From NCBI RefSeq assembly GCF_000010665.1, contig NC_012796.1:992001-1056000 (forward strand): a stretch of 64,000 bases of DNA, read 5' to 3'. Each line of letters opens with the position of its first letter. The stretch's first letter is position 1. The stretch comes from Solidesulfovibrio magneticus RS-1. GTDB lineage: Bacteria > Desulfobacterota > Desulfovibrionia > Desulfovibrionales > Desulfovibrionaceae. Shown here piece after piece: positions 34,483 through 43,265 of this stretch. Made by a program: the position numbers and the translations under genes. The notes beneath the pieces were generated by a model. That model did not search any database. It was not told the origin of the DNA and saw nothing but the letters and a program-made list of their open reading frames with translations.

Positions 34483-36390
34483 CTAGGCCACGTCTTCCAG
34501 GCGCAGTTCGCCGCACATCTCCCGGACGCTGCCGTCCTGGTATTTGATCTCGGCCCGAAGATGAAGCGTACAGGCGTCGGCGTAGAGGGCCTCGATAAGG
34601 CCGGCGTAACGCTGCCCGACCACGGCCCGGCGCACCTTGCGGGTGCGGGTCAGCTCGCCGTCGTCGGCGTCGAGTTCCTTGAACAGCAGGGCAAAGCGTT
34701 TCACGCGCATTTCCGGGGCCAGGGCGGCGTTTAGGCCGGCGATTTCGTCGCGTACCAATGCGTAGACCTCGGCCTTGGCGGCCAGGTCCTGATACGTGGT
34801 GTAGGTCAGGCCCCGGGATTCGGCCCAGCGGCCGACGATCTCGGCGTCGATGCAGACGATGGCGGCCAGATGGCCGCGGCCGTGGCCCAGGACCACGGCT
34901 TCCTTGACGTAGGGCGAGAACTTGAGCTTGTTCTCCATGAACTGCGGCGAGAACTTGAAGCCACCCTCCAGGGCCATGACGTCCTTGACCCGGTCGATGA
35001 CCACCAGCCGGCCGGCCTCGTCGAAATAGCCGGCGTCGCCCGAGCGCAGGCGGCCGTCGTCGGTCAGGGTCTCGGCCGTGGCTTCGGGGTTTTTGTAGTA
35101 GCCAAGAAAGACCGACGGGCTTTTGGACAGGATCTCGCCGTCTGCGGCAATGGTCAGCTCGGTGTCCGGGATGGGCTGGCCCACCGAAGTGAAATCCACG
35201 GCCCCGTCGCGGTGGATGCAGGAGATGCCGGCGATTTCGGTCTGGCCGTATATCTGCTTGAGATTGACGCCCATGGCGTGGAAAAAGCGGAAAGCGTCGG
35301 GACCAAGGGCCGCGCCTCCGGTGCTGGCCGAACGGACGTTGGAAAAGCCGAGCCGGTCTTTAAGCGCCCGGAAAAGGCAGGCCCAGGCGAGAAAATAGGC
35401 CAGACGCAGGGTCAGGCCCGGCTTGCGGCCGGCAAAGCGGGCATCGGCGTAGCGGATGCCGATGGGCAGGAATTTTTCGTAGAGAAAGCGTTTGAGCGGC
35501 GTAGTCTCCATGATCTTGACCCGCACCCGGGCGGCCAGATTTTCCCAGACGCGCGGGGGGGAGAAGATGACGTGGGGACCGATCTCCCGGATGTTTTCCT
35601 GCACCGTGTCCGGGTCTTCGGGGAAATTGACCGTGAAGCCGAAAAGGAGCGCCGAGGCGGCGGCCATCATCTGTTCGCCCATCCAGGCCAGCGGCAAAAA
35701 GGAGATGAATTCGTCAGTCTCGCGCTTGGCGTCCACCAGCCCCAGGTTGTGGGCCATGGCCAGGAGGTTTTTATGCGAGAGCAGGGCCAGCTTGGGCCGG
35801 CCGGTGGTGCCGGAGGTGGTGGCGATGAGGCAGGGATCGTCCGGAGACAGTTCCCGGGTCCAGGCCTCGAACTGCCCGGCCTGGTCGCGGCCGAGTTCGC
35901 GCACGGCCTCGAAGCTGACCAGCCCGGGTTCGTCCAGTCCGGCCAATCCCTTGGGATCGTGATAGACGATGTGGGCCAGATGGGGCAGCTCGGGGCGGAT
36001 GCCCAGGATCTTGTCCACCTGCTCCTGGTCCTCGGCGACGACCAGCCTTGCTTCGGACAGTTGGAAGATGTGGGCGATCTCCTCGGCCGGGGCGTCCTGG
36101 TACAGGCCCAGGGCAATGCCGCCCAGGGCCTGGATGGCCAGCTCGGCAAAGAGCCATTCCGGCCGGTTGTCGCCGATAAGGATGATGATGTCGCCCCGGC
36201 CCAGGCCGTATTTTTTGAGGCCGCCTGCAAATTCGGCCGCGGCGGCGAGGTAGTCGCTCCAGGAAAAGCGCTGCCACACGCCCCACTGTTTTTCGCGCAG
36301 GGCGGTCTTTGCGCCATGGGCGCGGGCGCGCCGCAGCAGCAGGCCGGGCAGGGTGTCGTCGTAGGGTTTCGGGGCGTCGCCCATTGTCAC
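34483..36390 (-). CDS. AMP-forming long-chain-type acyl-CoA ligase
   Basis: 635 aa. P-loop CLIATTSGTTGRPKLALLSH (~190), A5 motif KQIYGQTEIAGISC, A7 DGRLRSGDAGYFDEAGRLVV and A8 IDRVKDVMALEGGFKFSPQF. Overall it matches the FadD15/ACSL-like group that accompanies liv transporters in Deltaproteobacteria. Catalyses acid + ATP + CoA to acyl-CoA. Together with the PaaK-like enzyme it provides two activation steps, or alternatives, for the imported acid. The chain specificity is unknown. Confidence 0.9.
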   Translation of the reverse strand: MTMGDAPKPYDDTLPGLLLRRARAHGAKTALREKQWGVWQRFSWSDYLAAAAEFAGGLKKYGLGRGDIIILIGDNRPEWLFAELAIQALGGIALGLYQDAPAEEIAHIFQLSEARLVVAEDQEQVDKILGIRPELPHLAHIVYHDPKGLAGLDEPGLVSFEAVRELGRDQAGQFEAWTRELSPDDPCLIATTSGTTGRPKLALLSHKNLLAMAHNLGLVDAKRETDEFISFLPLAWMGEQMMAAASALLFGFTVNFPEDPDTVQENIREIGPHVIFSPPRVWENLAARVRVKIMETTPLKRFLYEKFLPIGIRYADARFAGRKPGLTLRLAYFLAWACLFRALKDRLGFSNVRSASTGGAALGPDAFRFFHAMGVNLKQIYGQTEIAGISCIHRDGAVDFTSVGQPIPDTELTIAADGEILSKSPSVFLGYYKNPEATAETLTDDGRLRSGDAGYFDEAGRLVVIDRVKDVMALEGGFKFSPQFMENKLKFSPYVKEAVVLGHGRGHLAAIVCIDAEIVGRWAESRGLTYTTYQDLAAKAEVYALVRDEIAGLNAALAPEMRVKRFALLFKELDADDGELTRTRKVRRAVVGQRYAGLIEALYADACTLHLRAEIKYQDGSVREMCGELRLEDVA

Positions 36391-36421
36391 ATCCGCGTAT
36401 CGGTTATCGGTTGCCGGACGC

Positions 36422-37204
36422 CTAGCGTCCCAGAAAAACCGCGTCTTCGCCGCCGAGGTAGGCGGCTACCACGGCCGGATCGGCCATGACCGCTTCGGGC
36501 GGGCCTTCGGCCAGCACCCGACCGAAATCCAGGACCACCACCTTGCTGGAGATGTCCATGACCACGCCCATGTCGTGCTCGACGAGCAGCACGGTCATGC
36601 CCCATTCTTCATTGATATCGAGGATATAACGGGCCATGTCCTCGGTTTCCTCAAGATTCATGCCGGCCATGGGTTCATCCAGCAAAATGAGGTCGGATTC
36701 GGCAGCCATGGCTCGGCCGAGTTCCACCCGTTTTTGCACGCCGTAGGGCAGCTTGCCGGCTGGATGGTGGCGGTAGGGCGAAAGCCGCAGAAAATCGATG
36801 ACATCCTCCACCCGGCGGCGGTGGGCGTCCTCGGCCCGGCGGGCCGGCCCGAAGTAGAGGATGGAGGCCAGCAGGCCGTAGTCCATGCGGGCGTGGCGGC
36901 CGACCATGAGATTATCGAGCACCGAAAGGCCCTTAAACAGCGCGATATTTTGAAAGGTGCGCGACAGGCCAAGGCTGGTGCGGGCGTGGGCCGGCACGGC
37001 CAGCAGATCGCGCCCGCCCAGGCTGATCCTCCCGGAGTCCGGGGTGTAGCGGCCGCTTATGCAGTTGAGCATGCTGGTCTTGCCGGCGCCGTTGGGGCCA
37101 ATGAGCGAGACGATGCCGCCTTTGTCCACGGTGAAGCCGACGCCGGTCAGGGCCGCGATGCCCCGGAAGGTCAGGGTGACGTTGTCGATTTCCAGAAAGG
37201 GCAT
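36422..37204 (-). CDS. livG: branched-chain-type ABC transporter ATP-binding protein
   Basis: 260 aa from the ATG at 37204, which overlaps the stop of the CBS-ACT gene (TGATG). Walker A GPNGAGKTSMLNCISGRY, signature LPYGVQKRVELGRAMAAESD, Walker B LILLDEPMAGMNLEE, switch VLLVEHDMGVVMDIS. The signature LPYGVQ is the usual LivG form. Forms a heterodimer with LivF. Confidence 0.93.
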   Translation of the reverse strand: MPFLEIDNVTLTFRGIAALTGVGFTVDKGGIVSLIGPNGAGKTSMLNCISGRYTPDSGRISLGGRDLLAVPAHARTSLGLSRTFQNIALFKGLSVLDNLMVGRHARMDYGLLASILYFGPARRAEDAHRRRVEDVIDFLRLSPYRHHPAGKLPYGVQKRVELGRAMAAESDLILLDEPMAGMNLEETEDMARYILDINEEWGMTVLLVEHDMGVVMDISSKVVVLDFGRVLAEGPPEAVMADPAVVAAYLGGEDAVFLGR

Positions 37205-37863
37205 CAGCTCGTCCACTCCTCTTCAAAGTCGGCGGCGGAAACGAGCTTGTACCCCTTGCGTTCGATGGCCCCGGCCACCAGATACGGATCGTCCACAGCC
37301 AGCCGGATGACCACCATGCGCCGGTCGTTGTGATAAAAGGTGCCTGTGGCGATGATGCTGACGCCAAGATCGTTGATGATGCCGGAGACTTCATGAAGGA
37401 CGCCGGTGCGGTCTTCCACCTCGAAGACAATGCGCGAACCGCCTTGCTTCAGCCCCATTTCCTCGACCAGCACGTCAAGCATGACCGAGCGGGTGATGTA
37501 GCCCACGAGCTTTTGCTGGTCGCCCACCACGGCCAGTCCGGCCAGATTCTTTTGGTGCATGATTTCGGCGGCCTGCTCGATCTCCATTTCCGGATGCACG
37601 GCGATGATGTCCTTGCGCATGATTTTTTGCACGGTGAGCTTGGACAGGAGGTAGAGCGCCTCGTGCTTTTCCAGGGTGGTCATGATGGAGGGCAGGGCCA
37701 GGGCGATGTCTTCCTTGCGCACGTAGCCGAGCAGCTTCCTGTCGTCGTCAACGACAAGAAGCATCCAGAAATCGCTGCCTGTAAGCAGTTTGTCCGCGTC
37801 AAGAACCGGCGTTTGCGGCGTGACTTTTTTGAAGTCCTTGAGCATCTTGAGACCGACGTACAT
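37204..37863 (-). CDS. CBS-domain pair plus ACT domain protein
   Basis: 219 aa from the ATG at 37863 (GGAGG 8 nt upstream). Two CBS motifs (~5-60 and ~75-130; KIMRKDIIAVHPEMEIEQAA, NLAGLAVVGDQQKLVGYITR) bind adenosyl ligands, and a C-terminal ACT domain (~140-212; RIVFEVEDRTGVLHEVSGII) binds amino acids. First gene of the cluster and translationally coupled to livG; probably senses energy state and the transported amino acid or derivative. Confidence 0.88.
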   Translation of the reverse strand: MYVGLKMLKDFKKVTPQTPVLDADKLLTGSDFWMLLVVDDDRKLLGYVRKEDIALALPSIMTTLEKHEALYLLSKLTVQKIMRKDIIAVHPEMEIEQAAEIMHQKNLAGLAVVGDQQKLVGYITRSVMLDVLVEEMGLKQGGSRIVFEVEDRTGVLHEVSGIINDLGVSIIATGTFYHNDRRMVVIRLAVDDPYLVAGAIERKGYKLVSAADFEEEWTS

Positions 37864-38202
37864 AATTCGCCCTCCCATGGAAGGATGCGATGCGTGCGCG
37901 CCTCCGCTGCTGTGCAGGGAAGCTTGGAAAGGAGCCCTGTGCTGATGGTGCTGATGAGAACCGTCGAAAGAAATTTCATTGTTAACGTATTGAACAATAA
38001 AACATGTTATTTCCTTTGTGTGTCTCGGTCAAGGCTGAAACAATGTAGTTGTGTTAGAAACAGTTGGCATGCGTAGCAGTTTGTGCCCATGCTGTGCTTT
38101 CGTCATGGCGCTGTGGTTTCGAAGCGTCCCTGATTCCGCTTTCTGCTCGCTAGTCATTGTCAATATTCTGATTTTTACTAATAAGTTAAGCCAGCCAGTG
38201 CG
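37864..38202. other. upstream region of the liv cluster
   Basis: Probably holds the promoter of the leftward cluster (AT-rich stretch 37965-38030). No gene I can support. Confidence 0.4.
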
Positions 38203-38322
38203 GCATTGGTCTGCGGGCAGCCTGACGCTGGCATGGCGCATCAGCTTGCCCACGGCCGCGACCATGCCTCCTCCGTGTCGGATGTGTATGACGCATCGAA
38301 ATCGGAAGCCGTATAGAGCCGC
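38203..38322 (-). pseudogene. tyrosine recombinase C-terminal remnant
   Basis: About 40 codons: YGFRFRCVIHIRHGGGMVAA then VGKLMRHASVRLPADQC. The pattern matches the His-x-x-Arg to Tyr region of integrases (compare YDIRHLFATTLLREGGDVAA, VSKLMGHASVKMTVDQY in the 5338-6426 protein), but the catalytic Tyr has become Cys and the upstream domain is missing. Confidence 0.6.
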
Positions 38323-38338
38323 CACTGCCGAATCTGCC

Positions 38339-38643
38339 TCGCACACTTCTGGCCGACATGGCTGGCGCGGAGCGGGCGGTTTCAAGCGCGCTTGGACTTT
38401 TGTTTGCTCGTGAGCGGTTTGAGCGAAGCGGTCTGGCGAAGGTGGTGCTGTCGGACGCCGCCTTAGAGGCAACTGCGCCCCTGAAGTACGGGCTTACCCG
38501 TCCTGGCGACTGTTCGGCGGCGGATCGCCGGAATGCAATATCTATCCGGCGAAGGACGGTTTCGTCGCGGTTGCTGCCCTGGAGGCATGTTTCCGTGAGC
38601 GGCTGTTCGCCTAACTCGGCGGGGTGAGTACGGCCGGAGAACT
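38339..38643 (+). pseudogene. CoA-transferase fragment (copy 2, 5'-side piece)
   Basis: Aligns with codons ~150-255 of the gene at 27382 (RTLLADMAGAERAVSSALGL; KVVLSDAALEATAPLKYGLT). A one-base deletion at about 38509 (TGGCGAC for TGGCGGAC) shifts frame. The N-terminal half is absent, replaced by integrase debris. The fragment stops at the IS66 left end; its continuation is at 46255-46362. Confidence 0.85.
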
Positions 38644-38715
38644 GTAACCGGTCAATCAACCCCTTCTTACGCCGCTTGAGTTTTCTGTCATGGTTTATCC
38701 CACAGGAGGGCGACC

Positions 38716-39066
38716 ATGGCAGCGTCATCAGCAGAGCTCAGTTTCGAGAAGGCGGCGTACTGGTCTGAACATATTGAGGCTTGGCATCGTAGCGGCCTGA
38801 GCCAGGGGGCTTACTGCCGGCGGCAGGGTCTTTCCCAAAGTTCCATGGGCTATTGGCGGAAGCGTTTGGAGGCAGCGACTGGCAAGGAGGGCGCGTCCTG
38901 CGTCACCCTCGTTCCCGTGCCTCTGCCGGCGTCGGCCCAGGCGGACATGGCAACCGTGCCGGCACCGATCCTAGTGCACGTGGGCAACGCCTTTCGCATC
39001 GAGATCAGAGGCAACTTCGCCGCGCCGGTGCTGGAAAAGCTTGTCCGCACGCTGACACGGCTATGA
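38716..39066 (+). CDS. tnpA: IS66 accessory protein TnpA
   Basis: 116 aa. AYWSEHIEAWHRSGLSQGAY then CRRQGLSQSSMGYWRKRLEA is the HTH region of IS66 TnpA, needed with TnpB for transposition. GGAGGG lies just before the ATG. Its stop overlaps the tnpB start (ATGA). Confidence 0.95.
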   Translation: MAASSAELSFEKAAYWSEHIEAWHRSGLSQGAYCRRQGLSQSSMGYWRKRLEAATGKEGASCVTLVPVPLPASAQADMATVPAPILVHVGNAFRIEIRGNFAAPVLEKLVRTLTRL

Positions 39067-39416
39067 TGTCGCCGGTAAGCGGCGTCCGGGTTTATTTGGC
39101 TCTGGGAGCCACAGACATGCGCAAGTCCATCGACGGGCTGTCCATCCTGGTTTCACGGCAGCTGCAACTCGATCCGTTTGCCGGTCACCTTTTCGGCTTT
39201 TGCAACCGCAGCCGGACGATCATCAAGCTGCTCTACTGGGATCGCAACGGCTTTTGTCTGTGGCACAAGCGTCTGGAGCGGCATGTGTTTCGCTGGCCAA
39301 CCCGCGAGGCGGAGGTGCTTGCCATTGACTCCCGGCAACTGGCCTGGCTGCTTGATGGTCTCGATCCCCTGGCCGTGACGGGACACTCCCGTCTGGAGTA
39401 TTCGACGCTCTTTTAG
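39063..39416 (+). CDS. tnpB: IS66 accessory protein TnpB (Orf2)
   Basis: 117 aa. VRVYLALGATDMRKSIDGLS, HLFGFCNRSRTIIKLLYWDR and NGFCLWHKRLERHVFRWP are near-invariant in the IS66 Orf2 family. Start overlaps the tnpA stop. Confidence 0.97.
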   Translation: MMSPVSGVRVYLALGATDMRKSIDGLSILVSRQLQLDPFAGHLFGFCNRSRTIIKLLYWDRNGFCLWHKRLERHVFRWPTREAEVLAIDSRQLAWLLDGLDPLAVTGHSRLEYSTLF

Positions 39417-39465
39417 ACAGTATTGCCTTGATTAAATTGAATAATAATGAGAGATTGTTCGGGCC

Positions 39466-41037
39466 GTGGACATCAATTCCCTCCCTGACGACCCTGCCGC
39501 ACTGAAAGCTCTCATTGTCAACATGGCTGCCAGTCAGGCTGACCAGCAAGAGCACATCGTCCAACTTGAGCAGCGCCTTCAGCTCCTGAACCTGATCATT
39601 TACGGCCCGAAGTCCGAGAAAAAGCCCCGTACCGGCCAGGAGCAGCAGCTCTCCCTGTTCGACGAGGCCGAGCAGACTGCGGAGGAGCACAAACCGCAGA
39701 CCTTCGAGGAGGCCTGCGCCCCGGCGAGCACCCGCCGCAAACGCGGCCGTCGCCCCATCCCTGCGGATCTGCCCCGGGTGGAGATCATCCACGACCTGCC
39801 GGAATCGGAGAAGACCTGCCCCTGCGGCGCTGAGCTGGTCCGCATCGGTGAGGAAGTCAGCGAAAAGCTCGACATCGTGCCGGCCAAAATCCAGGTCATC
39901 CGCCACATCCGGCCAAAATACGCCTGCCGTACCTGCGAAGGTGTGGAGGACGATGGGCCGACGGTGAAAACCGCGCCCATGCCACCCCAAATCATCCCCC
40001 AGGGCATCGTGACTCAGGGCCTTTTGGCCCATGTCGCCGTGGCCAAGTATGCCGACGCGCTGCCCCTGTACCGCCAGGAGGATCAGTTCGCTCGCCTGGG
40101 GCTGGACATCTCCCGGGGAACCCTGGCTGGCTGGATGATCCGCGTAGCCAAGTCCTGCGATCCGCTCATCGACATGATCATCGCTGAAATTCGTTCCGGC
40201 CCCATCGTCAACATGGACGAAACCACGGTCCAGGTGCTTGCCGAACCAGGCCGGGCCAACACCACGAAATCATTTATGTGGGTCGCCCGGGGCGGAACAC
40301 CGGGAAAACCGGTCGTCCTGTTTCGCTATCATCCGACCCGGGCCGGCAGCGTGGCTGCGGAAATTCTTGGCGATTTCAAAGGCTATCTGCAGACCGACGG
40401 CTACAGCGGCTATGAGGCCCTGGGCGAACGGGAAGGCCTGCGCCATCTCGGCTGTTTGGCCCATGTCCGGCGCAAGTTCGTCGAGGTCGAGAAGTCCGCT
40501 GGCAAGAAGGCCAAAGGCGGCACGGCCCATGCCGTCCTCGATCTGATCGGCAAACTCTACGGCGTGGAGCACCAAGCCGAAAGGCAACAGCTCAATCCGG
40601 AGCAGATCAAGGTCCTGCGAGCCGAAAAATCCAGGCCGATCCTGGACAAGCTTAAGGCGCTGCTCGATGCACGCGCCGCCACCACCCCGCCCAAGAGTCT
40701 GCTCGGCAAGGCCATTGGCTATGCTATCAAACAGTGGGAGCGGTTGGTCGTCTACCTGGAAGACGGCCGACTGCGTCCGGACAACAACCTGGCCGAAAAC
40801 GCCATCCGCCCCTTTGCCGTGGGCCGCAAAAACTGGCTGTTCTCAGGCCATCCGCGCGGAGCCGACGCCTCGGCCACCATCTACTCCCTCATCGAAACGG
40901 CCAAGGCCAACGGGCTGGAGCCATACCGCTACCTGCGCCACCTCTTCGAGCACTTGCCGGCGGCAACCACTGACGCCCAACGCAAGGCCCTCCTGCCCCA
41001 GTACAGCGATCCTCAAAGCCTCATCATACCTGCCTGA
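39466..41037 (+). CDS. tnpC: IS66 transposase TnpC
   Basis: 523 aa starting with GTG. Leucine-rich coiled N-terminus (DQQEHIVQLEQRLQLLNLII), a CPCGAEL zinc-binding motif, and a DDE domain with VNMDETTVQVL, LQTDGYSGYEAL and NNLAENAIRPFAVGRKNWLF. Full length, so potentially active. Sequence identical in translation to copy B. Confidence 0.97.
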   Translation: MDINSLPDDPAALKALIVNMAASQADQQEHIVQLEQRLQLLNLIIYGPKSEKKPRTGQEQQLSLFDEAEQTAEEHKPQTFEEACAPASTRRKRGRRPIPADLPRVEIIHDLPESEKTCPCGAELVRIGEEVSEKLDIVPAKIQVIRHIRPKYACRTCEGVEDDGPTVKTAPMPPQIIPQGIVTQGLLAHVAVAKYADALPLYRQEDQFARLGLDISRGTLAGWMIRVAKSCDPLIDMIIAEIRSGPIVNMDETTVQVLAEPGRANTTKSFMWVARGGTPGKPVVLFRYHPTRAGSVAAEILGDFKGYLQTDGYSGYEALGEREGLRHLGCLAHVRRKFVEVEKSAGKKAKGGTAHAVLDLIGKLYGVEHQAERQQLNPEQIKVLRAEKSRPILDKLKALLDARAATTPPKSLLGKAIGYAIKQWERLVVYLEDGRLRPDNNLAENAIRPFAVGRKNWLFSGHPRGADASATIYSLIETAKANGLEPYRYLRHLFEHLPAATTDAQRKALLPQYSDPQSLIIPA

Positions 41038-41090
41038 GCTTATCCTGCTTCCTGCTCGCCCTAACAAGACGCGCCTTATTGAGCGCTTAC

Positions 41091-41166
41091 GCTTCTCCAA
41101 AAGGAGGCGATACTCGAGATATATCGCAAGGAAGACCGTAACCAGCCAAATTAATGATATTTTCAT
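41091..41166 (-). pseudogene. small membrane-peptide gene interrupted by IS66 (5' part)
   Basis: ATG at 41166, reading MKISLIWLVTVFLAIYLEYR then LLLEK, where the IS66 right end cuts the frame. The 3' end (LLPMAK, stop) is at 48810-48841 next to the other IS copy. The rejoined frame is 31 codons and is related to 16703-16852. Confidence 0.45.
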
Positions 41167-41291
41167 TAAATTGGCCAACTCCTGGCAAACACTGCGAACG
41201 GCTGCATACCCCGGCTTTTCAGACCGCTGAGAAAGGGGAGGATTACCCTGCAATCCCAGGATGATAGCTTATCCACCCGGTTATCCAACGA

Positions 41292-41325
41292 GAAAAGAGG
41301 CTACGGATTGGCTCCGTAACCCCTT
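41292..41325 (-). terminator. tRNA-Pro-type terminator, second copy
   Basis: On the minus strand GGTTACGGA-GCCAA-TCCGTAGCC, then TCTTTTCTC. Matches the terminator at 23951-23985. Confidence 0.7.
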
Positions 41326-41333
41326 GAAAGAAC

Positions 41334-41378
41334 TGGTCGGGATGAGAGGATTTGAACCTTCGCCCCCTGACCCCCTGG
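41334..41378 (-). other. tRNA-Pro 3' fragment (attachment-site-like), second copy
   Basis: Minus strand: CCAGGGGGTC, then GAAGGTTCAAATCCTCTCAT and CCCGACCA. Same T-arm and acceptor end as 23900-23942, with a small change (AGGGGGC for GGAGG) at the T-stem start. No 5' half. Downstream sequence matches the first copy up to about 41270. Confidence 0.75.
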
Positions 41379-41602
41379 AAACCATCAAAATACTATCTTC
41401 TGTAATCATTGAATAAATTTTTGAATTTCACAACAAATCCGGACGATTTTACGACGTTTCCCGACATGATTGTCGTAAAGGGTGTCGTAAAGCCGGCAAG
41501 CGCTTTGATCCGGTACTTGATGATGAGGCCAGCGGTACATGCACTGCGGCTGCACCTCCGAGTGGACAAGGCCCGGACCTAACGACTGATGATACGGTCA
41601 TG

Positions 41603-42577
41603 TCATGGGGCGGCGCGCATGGGTTCAATCCAATCCACAAGCTGCGCGCCTTTGGACGTAAAGCGCAGGGCAGCCTTGCCAACCAGCAATTCCGTACCGC
41701 CCGTTTTCTCACCATATTCGTTGATATCTGCCTCAGCCACCCCCTGACCGCGCCACTTGATAAATGACATCACCCAGCGAACGCCGAGGCTATTCCCTTT
41801 GTACGGCTCAAAAACAAAGTTCCCGGACCCTTTCGGCGATTCCACAAGGGACAGACCCGCAAAGACTGGCTCGAAAGCCTTCCCGTTCCAGCGAATGCGG
41901 TTAAATGCGCTGACGGAAACATCCGATTGGCCGATTGGCGCCAATATTTCCACCTGCGCGCCGCCGTCGAGGTTGCCGACGAGTTCCGGCCAGGACACGC
42001 CGCTGTGGTGGCAATAAAAAAACAGGGGGGTCGCAGGCCCGCGCACGTCATACACGTCGCCGACAGGCCCCAGCCACAACGTGTCCCCCGATCCAGACAG
42101 CACCCGGATTCTTGCCCCACCGCCAAAGAGGTCGGGAACATCCTCCAAAGCGATAACCCCCTGCCCAGCGTCAGGTCCGAGGTCAGCCTCAAAACGACGC
42201 GGCATCTCCCTGGCACAACGGAATTCTCCCGGATCGTTCTGCGCGGCGATATATTGCTCCACGGGGACCAAGCATTTGACATGCACAACCCCCCGTTTGC
42301 CGTCGTAACGCTCCACCTCGGCCCAGGCATTTTCCAAGCCGAGAATGCGAACCCACTCTCCGGCGTCAAGCGTGCCGAGAATCCTGGCCGTTTTATGGTC
42401 ACGCCCACCCGCCGCACGCAGATTGTTCCCATTATCCACGCTTACCGCCACCTGCCCGGGCTGCAAGAGCTGGCCCCAGGCAATGGTCATAGGCAACAGT
42501 GCTGCTACACAACCCACAGCCAGAAGCAAACGGCGAAACACCGCGCCCGATGCCGCGAAATACGCCATGTGCCCCAT
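41603..42577 (-). CDS. exported SH3b-domain protein
   Basis: 324 aa from the ATG at 42577, with GAGGAGGGG just upstream. Signal peptide/anchor (LLLAVGCVAALLPMTIAWG), then a bacterial SH3-like domain (~38-105: VAVSVDNGNNLRAAGGRDHK, LDAGEWVRILGLENAWAEVE), and a ~200-residue C-terminal domain of unknown type (FEPYKGNSLGVRWVMSFIKW). Probably periplasmic and cell-wall or protein-binding. Lies within the IS66-inverted segment, 70 bp from the membrane-protein gene on the same strand. Confidence 0.75.
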   Translation of the reverse strand: MGHMAYFAASGAVFRRLLLAVGCVAALLPMTIAWGQLLQPGQVAVSVDNGNNLRAAGGRDHKTARILGTLDAGEWVRILGLENAWAEVERYDGKRGVVHVKCLVPVEQYIAAQNDPGEFRCAREMPRRFEADLGPDAGQGVIALEDVPDLFGGGARIRVLSGSGDTLWLGPVGDVYDVRGPATPLFFYCHHSGVSWPELVGNLDGGAQVEILAPIGQSDVSVSAFNRIRWNGKAFEPVFAGLSLVESPKGSGNFVFEPYKGNSLGVRWVMSFIKWRGQGVAEADINEYGEKTGGTELLVGKAALRFTSKGAQLVDWIEPMRAAP

Positions 42578-42647
42578 AGCCCCTCCTCGTTGTTTGGGTG
42601 GTTGCACCGGGCGGCACGTTCTCCTGTCCGGCGTGCCGCGAGTCCGC

Positions 42648-43265
42648 TCAACCGGGGTCCCGCACCGGCCGTACCTTGGACGCGGCCAGGGCAAGCCCCC
42701 TCTCCACCAACTTCTCCACTTCGGCGTAGTTGTCAGGACGACAATACAGCCGGACATGCCGGAACCACTTATCACGTAGACTGATGACCGCAGGTCCTGG
42801 CGAGAAACGCACGCGACGCAATTCAGCGAACTCCAGGCGAGTGTTTTCCTGGGCTCGCGCCAGAAGGCCCGCTCCCGCCACCCCGGGCTTGCCCGCCAGG
42901 AGCCCCAGCAGCATGGCCAGACGGTTTCCCGCTTTAGCCCTGCGGCTGGCCACCAGGGCATTGACCCCGTCCTTGTCGATGACAAAGGCCAATTCCATAC
43001 GGTTGCGAAAAACGATCAGCATAATCACTACAAACAGTACGGTAATACCGGCGCAGACAAGTCCGAAGAGCTGACAAACGCCCCACAACACCCCGAGGTC
43101 CCGGGCGAAAAGGCCGATCAGACAGGCCACCAGCATCATGACGCCATACGTCAACAGCATCCAGCGAGCAAAATCGAAAAGCATGAAGCGGTTGGTAAGC
43201 AGAGGGACGGTGATGTCCCAGGACAACAGCGGCGTTATCACTTCAGATTTGACGATGCGGCTCAT
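42648..43265 (-). CDS. membrane protein of unknown function, 205 aa
   Basis: Start at 43265 with AGGGG upstream. Two central membrane helices (LLTYGVMMLVACLIGLFARD; VCAGITVLFVVIMLIVF), then a PH-like soluble C-terminus (MELAFVIDKDGVNALVASRR; PAVISLRDKWFRHVRLYCRP). The layout of two TM segments plus a PH-like domain resembles YcxB-type proteins. Upstream gene of the SH3b protein, likely one operon. Confidence 0.7.
   Translation of the reverse strand: MSRIVKSEVITPLLSWDITVPLLTNRFMLFDFARWMLLTYGVMMLVACLIGLFARDLGVLWGVCQLFGLVCAGITVLFVVIMLIVFRNRMELAFVIDKDGVNALVASRRAKAGNRLAMLLGLLAGKPGVAGAGLLARAQENTRLEFAELRRVRFSPGPAVISLRDKWFRHVRLYCRPDNYAEVEKLVERGLALAASKVRPVRDPG

Larger units (their letters stand above)
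38644..41090 (+). mobile_element. IS66-family insertion sequence, copy A (2447 bp)
   Basis: Begins GTAACCGGTCAAT and ends (complement) GTAAGCGCTCAAT, the imperfect terminal inverted repeats of IS66 with the family GTAA tip. Carries tnpA, tnpB and tnpC. Same length as copy B at 46363-48809. Left flank GGAGAACT (38636-38643) does not match the right flank GCTTCTCC (41091-41098); its duplicate is beside copy B. Confidence 0.97.
41254..41602. other. non-coding region with tRNA-Pro 3' fragment
   Basis: Apart from the terminator and tRNA fragment listed separately, 41380-41600 contains TACGAC-rich short repeats (GTCGTAAA at about 41474 and 41487, plus ACGACG/CGTAAA inversions at 41449-41495) and no gene. 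Confidence 0.45.

Noticed and set aside
32608-34734. 708-codon open frame on the plus strand
   Set aside because: Antisense to livM and livH; composition rich in Gly, Asp, Gln and His, typical of a shadow frame.
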